NCBI RefSeq assembly: GCF_947623445.1
Contig: NC_135247.1
Span: forward strand, 1,738,501-1,802,500
Reading direction: 5' to 3'
DNA length: 64,000 bases
Source of the DNA: Clavelina lepadiformis
Lineage: Eukaryota; Chordata; Ascidiacea; Aplousobranchia; Clavelinidae
Shown: positions 60,000 through 64,000 of the stretch, one piece after another
Position numbering within the stretch: the first letter of the stretch is position 1
How the letters are laid out: every line of letters begins with the position of its first letter
The notes under the pieces: model-generated
What the model was told of the DNA's origin: nothing
The model's database searches: none
The model's input: the letters and a program-made list of their open reading frames with translations, nothing else
Translations under genes and position numbers: made by a program

Positions 60000-62900
60000 A
60001 TAATACGCGTTTACGTGCGATTTCAATTACTACAAACATCGAAATAAAAATATTACGTAATTCCTCACTTTTCGTAAATTAGTGTCGCGTTCCTCAGTTT
60101 CCTCAATCCGTAAATTAGTGTTGTCCACACAGTGTTGTATGGTAATTCATTGGATGAAGTTTTCCGCCCTACGTCTTTCTTGCATTTACTGTTTGCTGCA
60201 CTGAAGCCACCTTATTATCATTGTAGGACGTGGACTCAATGTGGCAAGAAAAGGAGTGAAGTCAAGGCGCGTTTTTGACAAGACGCCACATGTAACTCCA
60301 TGCGTTCAGGTCGCGCAACTGCGGACGTTACAGCTCTGTTGGAGTTAAAATAGATCAGAAATTGGAGAGCATCGAATAAAAAAAGTCATAAGTTATTTTA
60401 TTGTAAAATTTTAATCGTTTACAACCACAACATTTCTCACTTTCGCCTTATGTCATCGCCACAGTACGTCATAACATGACCCATACAAACCTCACAGTTG
60501 TAGCTGTAAGCGCCATTGGACACTTACACTTCCATTTTCTTGCTTAATTACCGCACTTCTTATACTCGTGGATGTCAGGCTTTTGTTCATAGCACCAGGT
60601 TACAGTTCTGGTTATGTCAAAAAAGTTTTATTAGTTTGTAGCCATTCTATAGGAGTATGGCGCTGTGCCGAGATTAAGCCCTGGCCGTAAGCCACTCTAA
60701 AAAATTCATGGCCTTAAGCCTGCTGTCTGTGTCCTATTTCTCGGCCACCAACCACTCTAAACTTTACCCCTACCGGACCCCACCACCTGTTTACTTCCGT
60801 ACGTGGTCGTTATAAACATTTGCACAACAATGATTAACATTTACGTCTGTTTTTGACATATGTTCATGTCCGAAACATGTTAGTTCTCGTAGATTATAAA
60901 TAAATATTTATTTTTTTGCGCTAGTTGCTTTGTTTGCAATTTGTGGTATTGTGTACCGCTGGACATCACTTGCAAGTAACGATAACAAATAAGGAAGTTA
61001 AATTATACCTTCTGCGAGATGGCGCATCGAAGTCTTTTCCCCAATATTCTGTTACAGCATGAGTTTATATTCCCAGGTGTGTGAAAATTTTGGTAGGCAT
61101 ACACGTACAAATTCTCGCCATTTGCTTCAGATACCAATATTCAAAAAAGTTAGTGACATTTTTTTGCGGCATTTTAACATGATATGAAATAAATTTTACG
61201 CAACAGATTAACATCACAATCAAGACATCGCGTTTACCAATAATAGCGTCACCTCTAACCAAATGCCGCAACAACAGTCTAAATTGAGCAAATTATTAAG
61301 CAACAGATTTTAATTTTCGCTAAAAAAACAACAAAAACGTTTTGTGTTCTTGATCTTAAATAAGAACATAATATATTAAACAGAAATCAGCTTGATCAGA
61401 AATTGAAGTTTTTCTTGTTTCTAGTTATTTGTAAAACCGCATGAAAAATATTGAAAAACCACGGGCCGGCGAGAAAATCTGGCTAAAGGCTAAACATAGT
61501 ACGTTAAAGCCGGTAAGGTTGCCACGTCTGGCAGAGATGAACGCAAATTTAGCCGGGAGTTACAACTTGAGACTAAAGTTTACATGTGAGGACTAGGCGC
61601 GAATGACTCGTCCCGTCCTGATAGATCGTTCGCATTCAGATAATAATCGCGACTTCTTACAGGCATCTGGTAACGAACGCCCCGGGCCGTGTGGGAGAGT
61701 AAAAAAGATTAATGTTTCAAAATCGGTGTTTTATTGGAGCCCAGCCAAAGCATGCTTTGGTGCCCTTCATGTTTTGTATCTGTGGTAGGCCTACTTGCAG
61801 TATAGCCCATGTCCACGGTTGACTGACGTGAGAGTAGCCTAAGTAGCTTTGTATCAAGCACGTTGGCATTATGGAAACTGACGGTCAAACAGCAGCCGAT
61901 GTAAACCCAATGCAGTGAGCAGAAAATTAATGTAAATACGACCAAGTTAATTGGTCGTTATTTCACAGGAAAGCCATTTGAGGATTGGGGGGAATCAATG
62001 CGCGATATTTTCGTTGAAGCTCGAAGCTTTGTCACGAGTTTGAGGGGGTATTTTCTGGGGGTAATCGCCGCGACGTAGTTTTAGCATTTCATTCACGTGC
62101 AAAATGATTTAGTTGTCACTTTCTCACCAAGAAATTGGCAAATTGTCCCCGTGCACGTTATGTAAATAGCACGCAGCATATCACGTTATTCTCATTTAGT
62201 CTGACCTGTTTTTTTCTACCGTACAGTTTTGTGAGTATAATAACCCCTAGGGCGGATCGGATACAGAAGATATACCGTGGCAAGGAAAAGTATTTATAAG
62301 CGGCGGGAACAAATGTGAGATCTTTATACCGGTCTTATGATAAGTGCCGATTTAGTCGAAATTGCTTTTAGTCAAGCCAAAAGATGATCAACAGGAGGAA
62401 TTTCTGTCATTTTGTGTGAGTATTCTGTTAGCAACGTAACACAACGTAGACATTTAAGCTCAAAGCATTTGTCGTAGTTTATACGTGAATTGCAATAATC
62501 AAAGTTTTGAACATTTTTTTGAAAGCTTATATTAGTAATTCTTGTTTGCGCATTGAAAGAGCCAGAACCCCGGTAAGTTTTACCTGCAAGAATACATTTA
62601 ATATGGGTCTTTAGCAGTCTACGCAGTCGTGATAAAGCTGAAAAATTAAAGCCTATTATATAATATTAATAGGTAACACAGTAGCGTATACGGTAAAATG
62701 TCTTGCCACTTACTTATTGCTGGATTGAGGTGTTGAGCAAGCCCGCCCTTGGTAATGAGAAAGTATAGCAATTACGTTGCAAACCGCAAGTGAACTATCA
62801 GGCATTACTAGAGATTTATGGGCTGAGTATAGAAACGAAAAAAACTTGTTATCATAAATCTGGCTTAATAAATTCATCAGCATACATCTGTCTTAAACAA

Positions 62901-63340
62901 ACCTTAAGCTTAGATCGTCACCGTTTTTCTAGAAACGTATACACGTGTTCGACCGAGTACACGCCGATGTTCAATTCTAATGGGGTATAATATAAGAACA
63001 AACTACTAGGAGCGAAAAGATAATTATCAATTGAACTCGTTGTGGGCAACGGGAATTTGCATTTGACTCAGTATACTACATTATGACATCATACCGAAAC
63101 ATTGTATTAGTCAACATGACCAAATAAGGGGTAATACTGTTAAACTTACATTGGGACTGCTTGTAGATAATTGCGTTATAAACTTAACCGACACAATACT
63201 TTAAACGATGTCTTTCGTAATATGTTTCGTAAAAATCCAATGTTAAGAAAACCTGTTTGAATTTATACCAAGTTATACATGACGCAATAGGAACAATTTG
63301 GATTTGAACCATTAGCTTTGAATTATGAATGCTGTAAGAA
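60000..63340. other. Intergenic, no gene recognised
   Basis: Scattered short frames on both strands; none is supported by splice signals, domains or repeats in the window. Confidence 0.35.
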
Positions 63341-63428
63341 CATTTAAACTGTAAGTTCAAAGGTTGTCTGCCAGGTTCTTCCAGGGTTATACATATGCTT
63401 CATATCTTCCATTGTTGTTGCAGAAACG

Positions 63429-63803
63429 ATGATTTTTGCGAATAAACTCGTGTCATCTCGGATTAAAGTGACAATCCCGCATCTGGCGACATATTGCACA
63501 CTCATCGTCTCTATCTTTCTTCTCTCCTGCCAGTCCGAACCTCTCTCATCATCCGGAAGCAGTTTAAGCCGCGACAAGAGCAAAATGGGAAAAAACTTTC
63601 CGAGAAAAGTTTTCAAACCACTGTCAAGAACTCGCAGGGATTCAGCATGGAGAACCGCGAGTGTTATTTGCACAAAATCAAAACGGGATATATACGCCGT
63701 ACAGAGCATTCTTCGCAAAGTCGGACATGTATTTAATGCAGAGGCCAGCTCTTTGTACGGTACAAACCTAGTTCTGGACAAGGGTCTGCATTGGACCACG
63801 GCT
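63429..63803 (+). CDS. Possible secreted-protein exon
   Basis: From ATG at 63429 the frame carries a hydrophobic run ATYCTLIVSIFLLSC followed by a polar Ser-rich stretch, which looks like a signal peptide with a late h-region. It is followed by SRTRRDSAWRTASVICTK, SILRKVGHVFNAEASSLYG and a possible donor GCT|GTAAGT. The opposite strand is also open for 151 codons (63799-63344), so which strand codes is not settled. No homologue recognised. Confidence 0.3.
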
Positions 63804-64000
63804 GTAAGTAAACGATCGAGGCCAAGAAAGAACCTGAAACAGTTTAATTTAACGTTTAGATAAAACTAATCAATTACTGGGCGTCAACCGAGTGCTCATT
63901 TTTCAATACTTCTATGCAAATTTTGGGGTCAGCACTTGCCCCAGGGTACTGTAAAGCACGGATTTGTTTGTTGATGAAACAATCAATAAAATGCAAGAAA

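Noticed and set aside
63344-63799. 151-codon minus-strand frame
   Set aside because: Overlaps a plus-strand frame with a signal-like segment and a good donor; neither has homology support, so I listed only the plus-strand one at low confidence.

Overview
Eukaryotic, AT-rich window, almost certainly from an invertebrate animal. Coding sequence is split into short exons by introns of about 0.1 to 1.5 kb, and two housekeeping genes of clear metazoan type are present: a UBE2E-class ubiquitin-conjugating enzyme and translation initiation factor eIF1. A marine deuterostome such as an ascidian would fit the repeat content and the lectin-like family, but the sequence alone does not prove this.

The first 42 kb is dominated by a family of small two-domain genes that resemble H-type lectins (Helix pomatia agglutinin-like beta-sandwich). 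I reconstructed them by hand from splice sites. Plus strand: A (1-1033, 5' end outside the window), B (8141-9273), C (11819-12830), D (pseudogene, about 16105-17345) and E (26286-27776). Minus strand: H (pseudogene, 15215-14284), F (about 36594-34849) and G (about 41745-40330). All share one architecture: a small exon coding for about five residues, then two exon pairs, each pair coding for one domain. The intact members have no signal peptide. Four loci carry a near-identical promoter block with a TGACTCA (AP-1-like) site and a TATA box; one of these copies is orphaned at 25.26 kb.

Between these genes lie DNA transposons (several hAT-type elements, three with recognisable target duplications), other decayed elements, and a repeated unit of about 0.65 kb with a small hydrophobic-start ORF present five times. 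A long inverted duplication (about 21846-25583 against 41459-45383) has its breakpoint inside a lectin exon, so part of the family spread by inverted segmental duplication. An unrecognised multi-exon gene candidate with two membrane helices lies at 30.97-32.08 kb.

From 45.5 to 50.4 kb, UBE2E (plus) and eIF1 (minus) converge; each contains one GC-AG intron. From 52 to 64 kb I see only isolated exon-like segments without recognised function, a striking 37-bp/111-bp higher-order tandem repeat at 57.35-57.73 kb, and long stretches without identifiable genes.
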